A stretch of 15,743 nt of DNA, from the NCBI GenBank assembly GCA_964528575.1, contig CAZGTQ010000278.1, positions 1 through 15,743 on the forward strand, in the 5' to 3' direction. Position numbers and translations under genes: made by a program. Each line of letters opens with the position of its first letter. Within the stretch, counting starts at the first letter, position 1. Under the pieces are notes generated by a model. That model was not told the DNA's origin, searched no databases, and worked only from the letters and a program-made list of their open reading frames with translations. The stretch is from CAZGTQ01 sp964528575. GTDB taxonomy: Bacteria; Planctomycetota; UBA1135; GCA-002686595. Below, one piece after another: positions 8,059 to 14,405 of this stretch.

Positions 8059-8222
8059 CCGGCGCGATCGGGCGAGCGCGCCTACGATGGCCGTTCCCGC
8101 GCCGGCCGCCGCGACCCCCGACGAGGTGCTCCCCTGGCGCGCCGCCGCCGCCCGCTCGCTCCTCGCCGCTCTCCCGCTCGCGGAAGCCCTCTGGGCGCAG
8201 ACGGTCGCCCACGTCGACTCGT
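8059..8222 (+). repeat. Left imperfect direct repeat, decayed copy of the 11901-12063 gene-start region
   Basis: Hand alignment to 11901-12063 runs almost without gaps. It covers a shared GGCGCGATCG block, the TACGAT/TACGGT box, CGCGCCGGCCG, GAGG and the signal-peptide coding part. From the start codon onward roughly 85-87 percent of about 91 bases are identical; upstream is somewhat lower. The box-to-start distance is exactly 45 bases in both copies. Similarity stops at 8222. The two copies bracket the three-gene minus-strand operon. Confidence 0.8.
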
Positions 8223-8236
8223 GGTACGACGTGTGA
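8134..8236 (+). pseudogene. Fossil 5' end of a secreted beta-helix gene
   Basis: The segment corresponds to the first 29 or so codons of the beta-helix gene at 11976. ATG has become CTG at 8134, one base has been inserted in the CGCC run just after it, and the downstream frame reads ARSLLAALPLAEALWAQTVAHVDS, against ARSLVAALLFAGALGAQSVVYVDS in the intact gene. Only the signal peptide and the first mature residues remain; a TGA follows at 8234-8236 and nothing of the beta-helix is left. The frame is open back to an ATG at 8015, so a 73-residue product is formally possible, but the lost start and abrupt end argue for a relic. Confidence 0.7.
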
Positions 8237-8246
8237 GCCCGCGCGC

Positions 8247-10793
8247 TCAGCGCTCGACGTGCGCCTTCCCCGCGTCGATCAGCCTCTGCGGCACCGCGAT
8301 CCGAAAGACCTGCTCGTCCTCGACGTCGAGCACGTCGACGTAGCCGAGCGCGTAGTCGCCGGGCCAGTTCGAGCGCCAGTGGTCCCCGTCCGTCACGAGG
8401 TCGTTCGCGAGCAGGACCGCGACCTCGTGGCGGCCGGGCTCGGTGACGTGGAGGAGCGCCTCGCCGCGCGCGTCGACCGGTTCTTCGGGACCAAAGCGAC
8501 CGCCGAAGCCGCTGCCCGTCCACGAGAGCGTCGCATCGAGCCGCCAGGGCGCCTGCGGGAGCGGCGCCCCCTCGAGCACGAGCCGCACAGGGATGCCGCG
8601 GCGCAGCGCGATCGCGTCGCCGTCCTCGACGTCGTGCGCGAGCGTCCAGCGGTAGCCCGGCGCGCCGACCTCGAGGTCGAACGGCGCGCGGCCCGTCACG
8701 AAGCTCGCCCGTCCCTGCGGCCACGGGCTCCACGCTCCCTCCGCGGGGCCGCGCACGCGGCCGCTCGCGTCGGGGATCGGCTCGCCGCGCTCGTCGACGA
8801 CGGTGATCTCGACGCGCCGGAGCACGCCGCGCAGGTCGATCGGATCGAGGCGCGGGTCGTCGGCCGGGCGGTCCCTCACGACGATGTCGTCGATCCGCAC
8901 CAGCGGCTCCGCAGTGTCGGCCGACACGGTGAGCGCGTACGTGCCCGGCGCGAGATGCTCCCAGCGCGCCACGCCCGAGTGGTAGCCGATCATCCGGTCG
9001 CCCTCCCCGTGCAGCACGAGGTCCACGCGCCACGCCGGAAGGTCGTCGTCGAGGAGCACGCGCGCTTCGACGGATCCGCTGCGATCGACGACGATGATGC
9101 GCAGGTCGGAGGCGCCGCGGACGAACGAGACGGGTTCGGCGACCCGAACGTCGGTCCACAACAGCTCGAGGACGCCCTCCTGCGCTTCGAAGTCGCCGCG
9201 CAGCTCGAAGCTGCCGCGGTCGTCCGTCCAGGCCGAAACCCACCGCTCCCTGTTCGCGTCGCCCCCCTCGTAGGCGCGCACGGAGGCGCCGGTGAACGGC
9301 GCGCCCGAGCCGTCGACGACGACGCCCGCGGCGATGAGCGGCGGCGCGCGAAGAACGACGTCGCCCAGGTCGAAGTCGCCGCCGGGCAGCGTTCCCGGCA
9401 GCTCGATCGTGGCGCGCAGGAACGGGTCCGTCGCGAGCGTGATCTCGTCGTACGTGCTGCCGGCGGGAAGCTCCCAACGGAACCGTCCGTCCGGGTCGGT
9501 GAAGAGCTGGTGCCCGAGGCGACGGCCGTTGCTGCTGATCTGGACCCCGAACATCGCTTCGACGACGGCGCTGCCGTCCTCGCGCACCGCACGGCCGACG
9601 AGGCACGGGATCGCGTCCGCGTCGAGCACGACCTCGATCGTCACGCGCTCGTCCTTCGCCGCGGGTCCCGCCGCCAGCGTCGCCGCCACGTTCGTCGGTG
9701 CAGAGTACATCTCGCCGCCGCCGAGCAGCGTCGCCTCCGCGCGCAGCTCGGTCCCGACGCCGACGTGTGCGAAGAGCGCGCGCCCGCTCTCCGTCACCGC
9801 GATCGAGGCGAGGTCGCGCCCGAGGAAGCGCCACCAGTCGTCGTCGAGCATCGACACGAGCCGGACGTCGACCGTCCGCGCGACGGGGGCGCCGCCCGGC
9901 GTGCGCACGAGCACCTCGACCGACCCCGTCGGCGGGAGCACGAGCCGGACCGGATCGTGCGGGAGCTCGCGCGGATCGATCGGCGCTTCGACCGGGGGCG
10001 CCAACGGGATGGCGAGCGAGACGAGCATGTCGTCCCCGTCGTTGGCGGTCCACTCGGCCAGGTCGTGGGGCACGATCAGCTCGGCGATGCCCGACGGCTC
10101 GGCGGTCGTCGCCCGCGCGTGGTCGCCGCCGCCGATGTCGTCGCGCGAACGCGTCCGCAGCGCGACGACCGCGCCCGCGACCGGCGCGCCGTCCGCGTCG
10201 ACGACCTGGACGCGTACGCGCCGGGAGGGGCGCAGCTCGAGCACGACCCCGTCGCTCTCGTGGTCGAACTGACCCGACGCGAACGAGTCGCCCGCGCGCG
10301 CGGCGACGAGCGTCGTCTGGAAGCGCGCCGGACGCGGCACGAGCGCCACTCCGTCGTCGTCCGCGCGCTGAGGCGCGCCGCAGCGGGCGAAGAGCTCCGT
10401 CTCCGGCTCGCCCAGCGCTTCCGCGCGCAGGTAGGGCTCCTGCCCGCGCGTGTCCTCGTCGAGCACGAGCACCTCGGCGCCGCCGATCGGCCGGCGCGAC
10501 GCGGCGTCGAGCACGACCACGCGCACGTGGCGCAACGTGGCTTCGTCCGCGCTCGGCTCCGCGGCCGGCGCGTCCGCTCCGGCGGCCTCCGCCACTCTCG
10601 CGCGCGCCTCCTCCCGCTCGTCCGCTGCTGCCGCGCGCAGCGACGCCGCTTCGGCAGCGTCCGCTCCTGCCGCTGGGGCCGGAGCGATCGCGCCGACGTC
10701 CGACGCTCCGGTGCCGCGCCACGCGAGCACGGCGAGCGCCACCAGCGCGAGCGAGGCGACGAGCGCGGCCCACGCGATCCCCGTGCGGCTCAC
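8247..10793 (-). CDS. Membrane-anchored multi-domain protein with carboxypeptidase-regulatory-like modules
   Basis: 848 residues. Residues 5-25 form one hydrophobic segment, followed by an Ala/Glu-rich spacer (about 36-86), so the bulk is probably outside the cytoplasmic membrane. The rest is a chain of beta-sandwich modules of the CarboxypepD_reg/CNA-B kind. Each opens with a V.V.D..G.P..GA strand pattern: VRVVVLDAASRRPIGGAEV (90-108), VRVQVVDADGAPVAGAVV (193-210), SVEVLVRTPGGAPV (291-304), LVGRAVREDGSAV (398-410), GVVVDGSGAPFTGASV (490-505), VEITVVDERGEPIPDA (661-676). No catalytic domain is visible. GTG at 10793 is chosen because the TM segment starts there and it overlaps the upstream stop as GTGA (10790-10793). 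The frame upstream to 11321 is arginine-rich shadow. Likely a surface or adhesion/structural protein; exact role unknown. Confidence 0.85.
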   Translation of the reverse strand: MSRTGIAWAALVASLALVALAVLAWRGTGASDVGAIAPAPAAGADAAEAASLRAAAADEREEARARVAEAAGADAPAAEPSADEATLRHVRVVVLDAASRRPIGGAEVLVLDEDTRGQEPYLRAEALGEPETELFARCGAPQRADDDGVALVPRPARFQTTLVAARAGDSFASGQFDHESDGVVLELRPSRRVRVQVVDADGAPVAGAVVALRTRSRDDIGGGDHARATTAEPSGIAELIVPHDLAEWTANDGDDMLVSLAIPLAPPVEAPIDPRELPHDPVRLVLPPTGSVEVLVRTPGGAPVARTVDVRLVSMLDDDWWRFLGRDLASIAVTESGRALFAHVGVGTELRAEATLLGGGEMYSAPTNVAATLAAGPAAKDERVTIEVVLDADAIPCLVGRAVREDGSAVVEAMFGVQISSNGRRLGHQLFTDPDGRFRWELPAGSTYDEITLATDPFLRATIELPGTLPGGDFDLGDVVLRAPPLIAAGVVVDGSGAPFTGASVRAYEGGDANRERWVSAWTDDRGSFELRGDFEAQEGVLELLWTDVRVAEPVSFVRGASDLRIIVVDRSGSVEARVLLDDDLPAWRVDLVLHGEGDRMIGYHSGVARWEHLAPGTYALTVSADTAEPLVRIDDIVVRDRPADDPRLDPIDLRGVLRRVEITVVDERGEPIPDASGRVRGPAEGAWSPWPQGRASFVTGRAPFDLEVGAPGYRWTLAHDVEDGDAIALRRGIPVRLVLEGAPLPQAPWRLDATLSWTGSGFGGRFGPEEPVDARGEALLHVTEPGRHEVAVLLANDLVTDGDHWRSNWPGDYALGYVDVLDVEDEQVFRIAVPQRLIDAGKAHVER

Positions 10794-11350
10794 GGGGAGA
10801 CGGACCCCCGGGCGTCGGAGTGCGACACGACGTGCAGCGACTCGTGGCGTTCCTCGCCGTCGGCCGCCGTCCAGCGCAGCTCGACCTCGACCGGCGGCTG
10901 CGGCACCCACAGCGGCATCGTCGCGCGCGCCATCCCGTCCTCGCTCTGGATCGCGCCGTTCGCGCGCGTCGCGCGGTGGACGACGTCGCCGTCGATCCGG
11001 AGCTCGGCGCTCGCGAGGTCCTCGCGCTCGTCCTCGAGCACGACGGTGACGAGCTTCGCGTTGCGCTCCTCGTCGTGCCGTCCCGCGTAGCGCGCCTCGA
11101 TGCTCCCGAGCGACTCGGCGACGGCCCAGCCCGCCGGCAACGGCTCGCCGCGCACCTGCGCCGTCATCGCGCTCTGGTGCTCCTGCGCCGTCGCCCCGGG
11201 CGGAGCCGCGAGCTTCCACGATGCGCTGCGGTAGACCACCTCGTCCGGCTCCCACAGCGCTTCCCACTCCTGTTGGTCGTGGCCGCTGCTCGCGCACGCG
11301 ACGGCGAGCAACGCGGCACACGCCGCCTGCGCGATGCTCGCACTCTTCAT
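10790..11350 (-). CDS. Small exported protein B, tandem paralogue of the upstream gene
   Basis: 186 residues of unrecognised family. The N-terminus MKSASIAQAACAALLAVAC is a signal sequence; Cys19 may be a lipoprotein acceptor, though the box (AVAC) is weak. The mature part is clearly related to the protein encoded directly upstream: WE..WEP..VVYRS.SW near the start, a P.GW motif, KLVTVVLEDE..DL.SAELR.DG, RATR..G.I....GMA.AT, and PLW.P.PP.E.EL near the end. Start at 11350 is fixed by the signal sequence and the ATGA overlap with the preceding stop (11347-11350); its own TGA overlaps the GTG of the large membrane-anchored protein. The copies differ enough that the duplication is old. Probably all-beta and extracytoplasmic; function unknown. 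Confidence 0.85.
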   Translation of the reverse strand: MKSASIAQAACAALLAVACASSGHDQQEWEALWEPDEVVYRSASWKLAAPPGATAQEHQSAMTAQVRGEPLPAGWAVAESLGSIEARYAGRHDEERNAKLVTVVLEDEREDLASAELRIDGDVVHRATRANGAIQSEDGMARATMPLWVPQPPVEVELRWTAADGEERHESLHVVSHSDARGSVSP

Positions 11351-11871
11351 CGGACCCGTAGGTAGCTCAGCCTCGGGGAGCCGCTCGCCGACGTGTGCGT
11401 CAGCTCGAGCTCGAACGGCGGCATCGGCAGCCACAGCGGCAGCGTCGCGATCGCCATGCCGGCCTCGTCGACGATCGAGCCGTCGTCGCGCGTCGCGCGC
11501 GAGACGAGCTCGCCGTCGAGGCGCAGCTCCGCGCTCTCGAGGTCCGGACTCTCGTCCTCGAGCGTCACGGTGACGAGCTTCTCGTGCGAGTCCCCGTCGT
11601 GGATCCCGGTGTACATCCCTTCGATGAGGGCACCCATGTCCACGGACCAGCCAGGCGGGATCGGGTCGTCGTTCATGATCGCCACCATCACCGCGTCCAT
11701 CTCCTCGTCACTGTGCCCCTCCGGTACATCCATCGACCACGACTGGCTGCGGTAGACCACCTGGCCGGGCTCCCAACAGTCCTCCCACATCTGTTGGCGG
11801 ACGAGCGTGACGACGCTCCCGGCGGCGAAGAGCAGCCCGAAAGCCGTCTGGGCGATGCGCATCTTGTCCAT
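11347..11871 (-). CDS. Small exported or anchored protein A, first gene of the three-gene operon
   Basis: 174 residues of unrecognised family. The N-terminus MDKMRIAQTAFGLLFAAGSVVTLV is a signal sequence or short anchor without an obvious cleavage site or lipobox. The body matches the downstream paralogue: WEDCWEPGQVVYRSQSW (29-45), PPGW, KLVTVTLEDESPDLESAELRLDG, RATRDDGSI, GMAIATLPLWLPMPP. The AGGAGG site six bases before the ATG at 11871 is close to ideal and supports this start over the internal ATG at codon 4. It is probably the promoter-proximal gene of a unit with protein B and the large module protein, since all three junctions are 4-bp overlaps. Function unknown; duplication next to a surface-type protein suggests a shared assembly. 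Confidence 0.85.
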   Translation of the reverse strand: MDKMRIAQTAFGLLFAAGSVVTLVRQQMWEDCWEPGQVVYRSQSWSMDVPEGHSDEEMDAVMVAIMNDDPIPPGWSVDMGALIEGMYTGIHDGDSHEKLVTVTLEDESPDLESAELRLDGELVSRATRDDGSIVDEAGMAIATLPLWLPMPPFELELTHTSASGSPRLSYLRVR

Positions 11872-11877
11872 GGCGAG

Positions 11878-11883
11878 CCTCCT
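11878..11883 (-). promoter_or_regulatory. Strong ribosome binding site of protein A gene
   Basis: AGGAGG on the minus strand, six bases before the ATG at 11871. It fixes the start of the first gene in the three-gene operon and suggests strong initiation, since the two downstream genes depend on coupled starts. Confidence 0.8.
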
Positions 11884-11889
11884 CGATCC

Positions 11890-11917
11890 ACGCTACCCGG
11901 CTGGCGCGATCGAGCAA
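11890..11917 (-). promoter_or_regulatory. Putative sigma-70-type promoter of the three-gene operon
   Basis: On the minus strand TTGCTC (11917-11912) and TAGCGT (11895-11890) are separated by 16 bases, directly ahead of the AGGAGG site. The leader would be very short. Both hexamers are imperfect and the region is shared with the divergent beta-helix gene, so this is a reading by eye. Confidence 0.35.
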
Positions 11918-12063
11918 CCGCGTTTACGGTGCGACGGTTCCGCGCCGGCCGTCCCGTCCTCTGCCGAGGTTTCCCATGGCGCGCACCGCCGCCCGCTCGC
12001 TCGTCGCCGCTCTCCTCTTCGCGGGAGCCCTCGGGGCGCAGTCCGTCGTCTACGTCGACTCGT
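11901..12063 (+). repeat. Right imperfect direct repeat (intact copy)
   Basis: Partner of 8059-8222. It contains the upstream region, ribosome site and signal-peptide codons of the beta-helix gene at 11976. Because this copy is intact and in register with a full gene, it is the better preserved of the two and the left one is the degraded relative. Confidence 0.8.
11925..11930 (+). promoter_or_regulatory. Putative -10 box of the first beta-helix gene
   Basis: TACGGT, 45 bases before the ATG at 11976. The equivalent position in the decayed left copy reads TACGAT at the same 45-base distance, and the second beta-helix gene has TACGAT at 14359-14364, 41 bases before its ATG. No convincing -35 box is seen. 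Confidence 0.35.
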
Positions 12064-13559
12064 CCGCGGCTCCAGGCGGCAACGGCTCGTCGTGGGCGAG
12101 CGCATTCGACGGCCTCGCCGCCGGGCTCGGCGCCGCGTCGAGCGGAGCGCAGGTCTGGGTCGCCGCCGGCACGTTCGCGGGCGGGGGAGCGACGTTCCAG
12201 CTCCCCGTCGGCGTCGCCGTGTACGGGGGCTTCGCGGGCAACGAGACGGCGCTCGCGCAGCGCGACTTCGTCGCGAACCCGACGGTGCTCGACGGCCAGG
12301 ACCTCGCGACCGTCGTGCAGACGGCCAACGCGGCGGCGGCGTCGACCGTGCTCGACGGCTTCACGATCCGGCGCGGCTTCGGCTCGAACGGCTCGAGCCA
12401 GAACGGCGGCGGCTTCTACACGTACGGCGGCTCGCCGACGCTGCGCAACCTCGTGTTCCTCGAGAACCGCGCGTCGGGCGACGGCGGCGCGATCTACGTG
12501 TACGAGGGGAGCCCGACGATCGAGCGCTGCACGTTCGCGCGCAACAGCGCGACGCGCGGAGGCGCGCTCTACGACTACGCCGGCGATCCCTCGCTCACCG
12601 ACTGCACGTTCGTCGAGAACCGCGCGAGCGAGAACGGCGGCGCCGCCTACGGTTACGAAGGCGACGCGACGTTGGTGAACTGCCTGTTCGTCGAGAACGA
12701 CGCGAGCACGAGCGGCGGAGCGCTGTACACGTACGAGGGCGCGCCGGTGCTCGTCAACTGCACGCTCGTCGACAACACCGCGCCGAGCGGCGCGAGCTTG
12801 CGGGCGGCGTCGTCGAGCGCGAGCGGCACGCTCGTCAACTGCATCGTCAGCGCGGCGAGCAACGCGAGCATCGTCGGCACGTTCGCCGCGTCGTACAGCG
12901 CGATTCCCGGCAGCTATCCGGGTGCCGGCAACGTCTCGGGCGACCCGCTCTTCGTCGACGCTCCGAACGGCGACTTCGGCCTCGCGCAGGGCTCGCCGTG
13001 CGTCGACGCGGGCTCGAACGCGGCGGTCCCGGCGGGCGTGACCGACGATCTCGCGGGCATCGATCGCTTCCAGGACGACCCGCTGGCGCCGGACGTCGGG
13101 CTCGGCACGGCGCCGATCGTCGACATGGGAGCGTACGAGCGCGGGAACGGCGTCGGGCTGAGCGCGGTGCCCGGCTCGATCTCGCTCGCGAACGGCGGCA
13201 CCCAGACGCTGTCGCTGAACGCCGGTCCGAGCTTCGCGAACCTGACGTACCTGATCCTCGGCTCGGCGAGCGGGACGAGCCCGGGCATTTTGCTCGACGG
13301 CATCTTCCTGGTGCCGCTCAACGTCGACGGGTACACGCTGACGCTCTTGACGGCGCCGGGGGCCGTGCCGCTCGCGAGCCCGACTGGCGCGCTCGACGCC
13401 CAGGGCCGGGCGACGGCGCAGCTCACGCTCGCGCCCGGCACGGCGCCGAGCCTCGCCGGCCTGACGCTGAACCACGCGTTCGTCGTGCTCGACCTGCAGC
13501 CGGCGCTGCTGGCGCTCGTGTTCGTGTCGAACGCAGCGCCGCTCCAGCTCTTGCCGTAG
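11976..13559 (+). CDS. Secreted right-handed beta-helix protein with five internal coil repeats
   Basis: 527 residues. Signal peptide MARTAARSLVAALLFAGALGAQ, then SVVYVDSSAAPGGNGSSWASAF, a start common in exported pectate-lyase-fold proteins. Five tandem coils of 25-26 residues begin at the GG pairs at 145, 170, 195, 221 and 247, following GGA.Y.YEG.PTL.NCTF..N.AS; each is one turn of a parallel beta-helix. An IDRF...VDMGAYERG motif (362-390) ends the helix. The last 130 residues (about 395-527) form a separate beta-rich module ending LQLLP, of a kind also ending the protein at 14406. No catalytic Asp/Arg set for pectate lyase was identified, so a structural or carbohydrate-binding surface role is as likely as enzymatic. 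GAGG lies six bases before the ATG. It is divergent from the three-gene operon; intergenic space is 104 bp. Confidence 0.9.
   Translation: MARTAARSLVAALLFAGALGAQSVVYVDSSAAPGGNGSSWASAFDGLAAGLGAASSGAQVWVAAGTFAGGGATFQLPVGVAVYGGFAGNETALAQRDFVANPTVLDGQDLATVVQTANAAAASTVLDGFTIRRGFGSNGSSQNGGGFYTYGGSPTLRNLVFLENRASGDGGAIYVYEGSPTIERCTFARNSATRGGALYDYAGDPSLTDCTFVENRASENGGAAYGYEGDATLVNCLFVENDASTSGGALYTYEGAPVLVNCTLVDNTAPSGASLRAASSSASGTLVNCIVSAASNASIVGTFAASYSAIPGSYPGAGNVSGDPLFVDAPNGDFGLAQGSPCVDAGSNAAVPAGVTDDLAGIDRFQDDPLAPDVGLGTAPIVDMGAYERGNGVGLSAVPGSISLANGGTQTLSLNAGPSFANLTYLILGSASGTSPGILLDGIFLVPLNVDGYTLTLLTAPGAVPLASPTGALDAQGRATAQLTLAPGTAPSLAGLTLNHAFVVLDLQPALLALVFVSNAAPLQLLP
12405..12791 (+). repeat. In-frame tandem repeats of 75-78 bp in the beta-helix gene
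   Basis: Five units encode the coils starting at residues 145, 170, 195, 221 and 247. The protein pattern GG.(Y).YEG.P.L..CTF..N is well kept while the DNA differs moderately between units. They mark internal duplication and could allow copy-number change by recombination. Confidence 0.75.
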
Positions 13560-13571
13560 CTCTTGCCGTAG
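13548..13571 (+). repeat. Tandem duplication of the last 12 bases of the beta-helix gene
   Basis: CTCTTGCCGTAG occurs at 13548-13559, where it encodes the C-terminal LLP and stop, and again directly at 13560-13571 in the same frame. The second copy is therefore a silent repeat of the gene end. The same 12-mer ends the second beta-helix gene at 15729-15740. Confidence 0.9.
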
Positions 13572-13584
13572 AGGGTCGAGCGGA

Positions 13585-13935
13585 TCAGCCGCGCTCGAGC
13601 GGCGCGAACCCGTCGAGCGCGCACTCGCACGCGCGCGCCTCGGAGTCCATGCGCTCGACCCAGGCGGTGAGCGTCGCGGCGTCGAGCTGCATCGGGGACG
13701 TGTATCCCTCGAGCACCCATGCCGCGGCGACCGCGCCGACGCGCGGGTAGTGCTGGATGCGCAGCCGGTAGCTCTCGCCGAGCGCGTCGCGCAGCCGCAG
13801 GATCGCCGCCTCGCGGTCGGCGTAGAACGCGAACTCGAGCGGCGCGCGCCGCGGAGCCGTGCCTTGCTCGAACCGCTCGCGCGCGAACGCCAGGTGGGCG
13901 TCGAGCGATCGAACCTCGATGAGATCGGGTGCCAT
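13585..13935 (-). CDS. RraB-like (regulator of ribonuclease E activity B) domain protein
   Basis: 116 residues, no signal peptide, so cytoplasmic. The pattern LEFAFYADREAAILRLRDAL (33-52), a central strand pair ending AAWVLEGYTSPMQ, a helix LTAWVERMDSEA and the C-terminal CECALDGFAPLE resembles the RraB ferredoxin-like domain, whose members end in a (Y)DGW/F motif. E. coli RraB binds RNase E and inhibits RNA decay; whether this protein does so is not shown. The ATG at 13935 is taken because the conserved part starts soon after it; no clear ribosome site is seen, and the frame extends open to 14055 with low-complexity sequence. It converges on the beta-helix gene with only 25 bp between stops. 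Confidence 0.6.
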   Translation of the reverse strand: MAPDLIEVRSLDAHLAFARERFEQGTAPRRAPLEFAFYADREAAILRLRDALGESYRLRIQHYPRVGAVAAAWVLEGYTSPMQLDAATLTAWVERMDSEARACECALDGFAPLERG

Positions 13936-14223
13936 GGCAGAAACGATGGTGTCGCGCGCTCGTTCAGGTCGGGAAACGGCGGAGCAAATCCCGCATGAAG
14001 GGGGAGCCTGCCGGGCCCCCGCGAGCGCAGTCGCATGAGACGGGCGACGCTGCACGCCTTGTTCCGCGCCGCGGAGCGGAAACGTTTTCCGAGCGGAACG
14101 AGCGCGCAGCTCAGCTCCGCGCGCGCGCGGCTGGGGTCCGCGCTCGTGCGGATCCAGCCCAGCCGGTGGCCGGCGCGCTCGACGTCGTCGGTTTGCCGGG
14201 GACGCGCCTGTGGGCCACGCCCT

Positions 14224-14273
14224 GCGACGTGGGGGGCGACATGGGGGGCGACGTGGGGGCGCGCGCGCGGGGG
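14224..14273 (+). repeat. Three 12-bp tandem repeats with a G-quadruplex motif
   Basis: Three copies of GCGACRTGGGGG occupy 14224-14259. Together with the next G-run they give four runs of 6, 6, 5 and 5 guanines separated by 6, 6 and 9 bases, which satisfies the usual intramolecular G-quadruplex rule with margin. The plus strand carries the guanines. It lies about 130-180 bp upstream of the gene at 14406. Confidence 0.8.
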
Positions 14274-14306
14274 CACGATCGAGGTCGAGGGCGATTGCGG
14301 CAGCGG

Positions 14307-14324
14307 ATTCGTCGAAAGACGAGT
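14307..14324. promoter_or_regulatory. Short palindrome with GAAA centre
   Basis: ATTCGTC and GACGAGT surround GAAA: seven pairs including one G-T. As RNA it would be a stem with a GNRA-type loop; as DNA it could be an operator. It sits about 35 bp upstream of the putative -10 box at 14359. Role unproven. Confidence 0.3.
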
Positions 14325-14358
14325 CTGGCCGGTCGTGCCCGAGATCGGCCTCGCGCCG

Positions 14359-14364
14359 TACGAT
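14359..14364 (+). promoter_or_regulatory. Putative -10 box of the second beta-helix gene
   Basis: TACGAT, 41 bases before the ATG at 14406, matching in sequence and near-equal spacing the boxes before the gene at 11976 and before the fossil copy at 8134. No clear -35 box. Confidence 0.35.
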
Positions 14365-14405
14365 CGAGACGTCCGGTCGACCCTCCCCCCATCAGGAACG
14401 ATCCG

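Larger units (their letters stand above)
13936..14405. other. 470-bp intergenic region between divergent genes
   Basis: No credible gene was seen here; open frames across it are arginine-rich shadows. It holds a GAGCGGAA direct repeat near 14074-14098, a 12-bp tandem repeat with G-runs at 14224-14273, a palindrome at 14307-14324 and the putative promoter of the gene at 14406. It is unusually long for this densely packed window. Confidence 0.6.

Noticed and set aside
7810..10773. Minus-strand open frame of 987 codons in another frame
   Set aside because: Almost entirely Arg/Ala/Gly, crosses the ends of two real genes and has no start signal. Shadow of the real frame.
7812..11090. Plus-strand open frame of about 1090 codons opposite the activator and the large module protein
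   Set aside because: The translation is Arg/Asp/Ala-rich with no domain; the minus strand has clear GAF/AAA+ and beta-module proteins over the same bases. A GC-rich shadow frame.
13560..13600. Terminator hairpin between the convergent beta-helix and RraB-like genes
   Set aside because: Only an imperfect, bulged stem (GAGCGG with CCGCGCTC) reaching into coding sequence and no T-run.
13929..14405. N-terminal extension of the second beta-helix protein to 13929
   Set aside because: It would place the signal peptide internally and runs through the G-rich tandem repeats; ATG at 14406 has AGGA at the right distance.
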